NCBI GenBank assembly: GCA_003557825.1
Contig: PWNM01000635.1
Coordinates: 1-5,387 of the forward strand
Length of the DNA: 5,387 bases
DNA from: Candidatus Hydrogenedentota bacterium
GTDB lineage: Bacteria; Hydrogenedentota; Hydrogenedentia; Hydrogenedentales; SLHB01
Direction of reading: 5' to 3'
Shown: positions 5,082 through 5,387 of the stretch, one piece after another
Layout: each line of letters begins with the position of its first letter
How positions within the stretch are numbered: the stretch's first letter is position 1
Program-made: the position numbers and the translations under genes
Notes under the pieces: generated by a model
Seen by the model: only the letters and a program-made list of their open reading frames with translations
Databases searched by the model: none
Told to the model about the DNA's origin: nothing

Positions 5082-5240
5082 TGCGGGAAAGGGGCCTCAA
5101 TACTGCGTGGCCCGAGGAACCGGCATTTCGCGATGGGCGAAATCAGGGCCGATGCCGACAATGACCCGCAGAAAGGAGGCTCATGGCGGTATGTACCTAG
5201 GTTTGTGTGGTATTTCTTAACTTTCATCGGACCTACACAA
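5082..5240 (+). ncRNA. Structured 5' leader, candidate cis-regulatory RNA
   Basis: Several GC-rich helices are possible. Central hairpin: ATTTCGC (5125-5131) with GCGAAAT (5137-5143), loop of 5. Around it, either CGGCAT (5121-5126) with ATGCCG (5152-5157) or GGCCC (5109-5113) with GGGCC (5146-5150). Outer: CTGCG (5103-5107) with CGCAG (5167-5171), or instead TGCGGG (5082-5087) with CCCGCA (5165-5170). GGGCCTC (5092-5098) can pair with GAGGCTC (5176-5182, one G-T), which crosses the TGCGGG helix as a pseudoknot. TTGTGTGGT (5203-5211) pairs with ACC and ACACAA (5231-5240, one bulged T), ending 3 bases before the pseudopilin ribosome site. Mutually exclusive helices near the start of a gene are typical of riboswitches or attenuators. 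I compared it from memory with c-di-GMP-I/II, glycine, THF and fluoride classes and saw no match. Confidence 0.45.
5183..5220 (+). other. Possible tiny leader ORFs after a strong Shine-Dalgarno
   Basis: AAAGGAGG (5172-5179), the strongest ribosome-site sequence in the window, stands about 80 bases before the pseudopilin start. Two minimal ORFs follow: ATG 5183 (MAVCT, stop 5198-5200, gap only 3) and ATG 5191 (MYLGLCGIS, stop 5218-5220, gap 11). Part of this site lies in the GAGGCTC strand that can pair with 5092-5098. Translation is unproven; the purine-rich site might also be structural. Confidence 0.3.
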
Positions 5241-5257
5241 CATAAGGAAAATCAGTC

Positions 5258-5387
5258 ATGAACAGTAAAAAAGGATTTACGCTGATTGAATTGTTGGTCG
5301 TTATCGCTATCATCGCGATCTTGGCGGCCATCCTGCTCCCTGCTCTGGCGCGCGCCCGTGAAGCGGCGCGCCGCGCGTCCTGCGCCA
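5258..5387 (+). CDS. Type IV pilin/pseudopilin-like protein, N-terminal part
   Basis: The first 43 codons of a gene that runs off the window. The sequence MNSKKGFTLIELLVV begins a class III (prepilin) signal: short basic leader, cleavage by prepilin peptidase between Gly6 and Phe7, methylation of the new Phe1, and the conserved Glu5 of the mature protein (Glu11). A hydrophobic helix follows (about 7-30), then ALARAREAARRASC. That second motif is typical of the very numerous pseudopilin-like proteins of Planctomycetes and related phyla (often DUF1559-type or similar), whose partners and functions are mostly unknown. AAGGA (5244-5248) lies 9 bases before the ATG. The globular part is missing, so pilin, secretion pseudopilin and DUF1559-type cannot be told apart. 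It is the only gene here with a long, apparently structured leader and an AT-rich promoter. Confidence 0.9.
   Translation, partial: MNSKKGFTLIELLVVIAIIAILAAILLPALARAREAARRASCA

Overview
The window looks like a chromosomal segment of a GC-rich environmental bacterium. The most informative clue is the truncated pseudopilin-type protein at the right end. Its N-terminus (KKGFTLIELLVVIAIIAILA, then ALARAREAARRASC) is typical of the large families in Planctomycetes, Lentisphaerae/Verrucomicrobia and Candidatus Hydrogenedentes. A sulfatase C-terminus at the left end fits the same groups. The phylum is an inference from protein style, not proven by the sequence.

Layout, left to right. (1) The 3' end of a sulfatase gene (+) converges on (2) a short-chain dehydrogenase/reductase gene (-) whose catalytic Tyr position is His. 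(3) A 371-base divergent intergenic region holds a candidate promoter for each direction; both promoters carry the same 10-bp word at the same place in the spacer. A hairpin lies in the leader of the rightward gene. (4) A predicted secreted, stand-alone protein of the spermidine synthase-like fold follows (+). (5) A consensus sigma70-type promoter and a perfect CIRCE operator drive a monocistronic groEL with no groES beside it, closed by a strong intrinsic terminator. (6) A second near-consensus promoter and a leader of about 140 bases precede a very small Gln/Glu/Arg-rich lipoprotein gene, which has its own terminator. (7) An AT-rich segment, a third near-consensus promoter and a leader of about 175 bases with potential crossing helices and tiny ORFs precede the pseudopilin gene, which runs off the end.

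The genes do not form one pathway. Almost every gene has its own promoter, and groEL and the lipoprotein gene have their own terminators. The best-supported regulation is HrcA/CIRCE heat-shock control of groEL. The most unexplained parts are non-coding: the pseudopilin leader and the shared element in the divergent promoters. Among the proteins, the atypical active sites of the SDR and of the spermidine synthase-like protein deserve attention. I found no rRNA, tRNA, CRISPR array, insertion sequence or attachment site.
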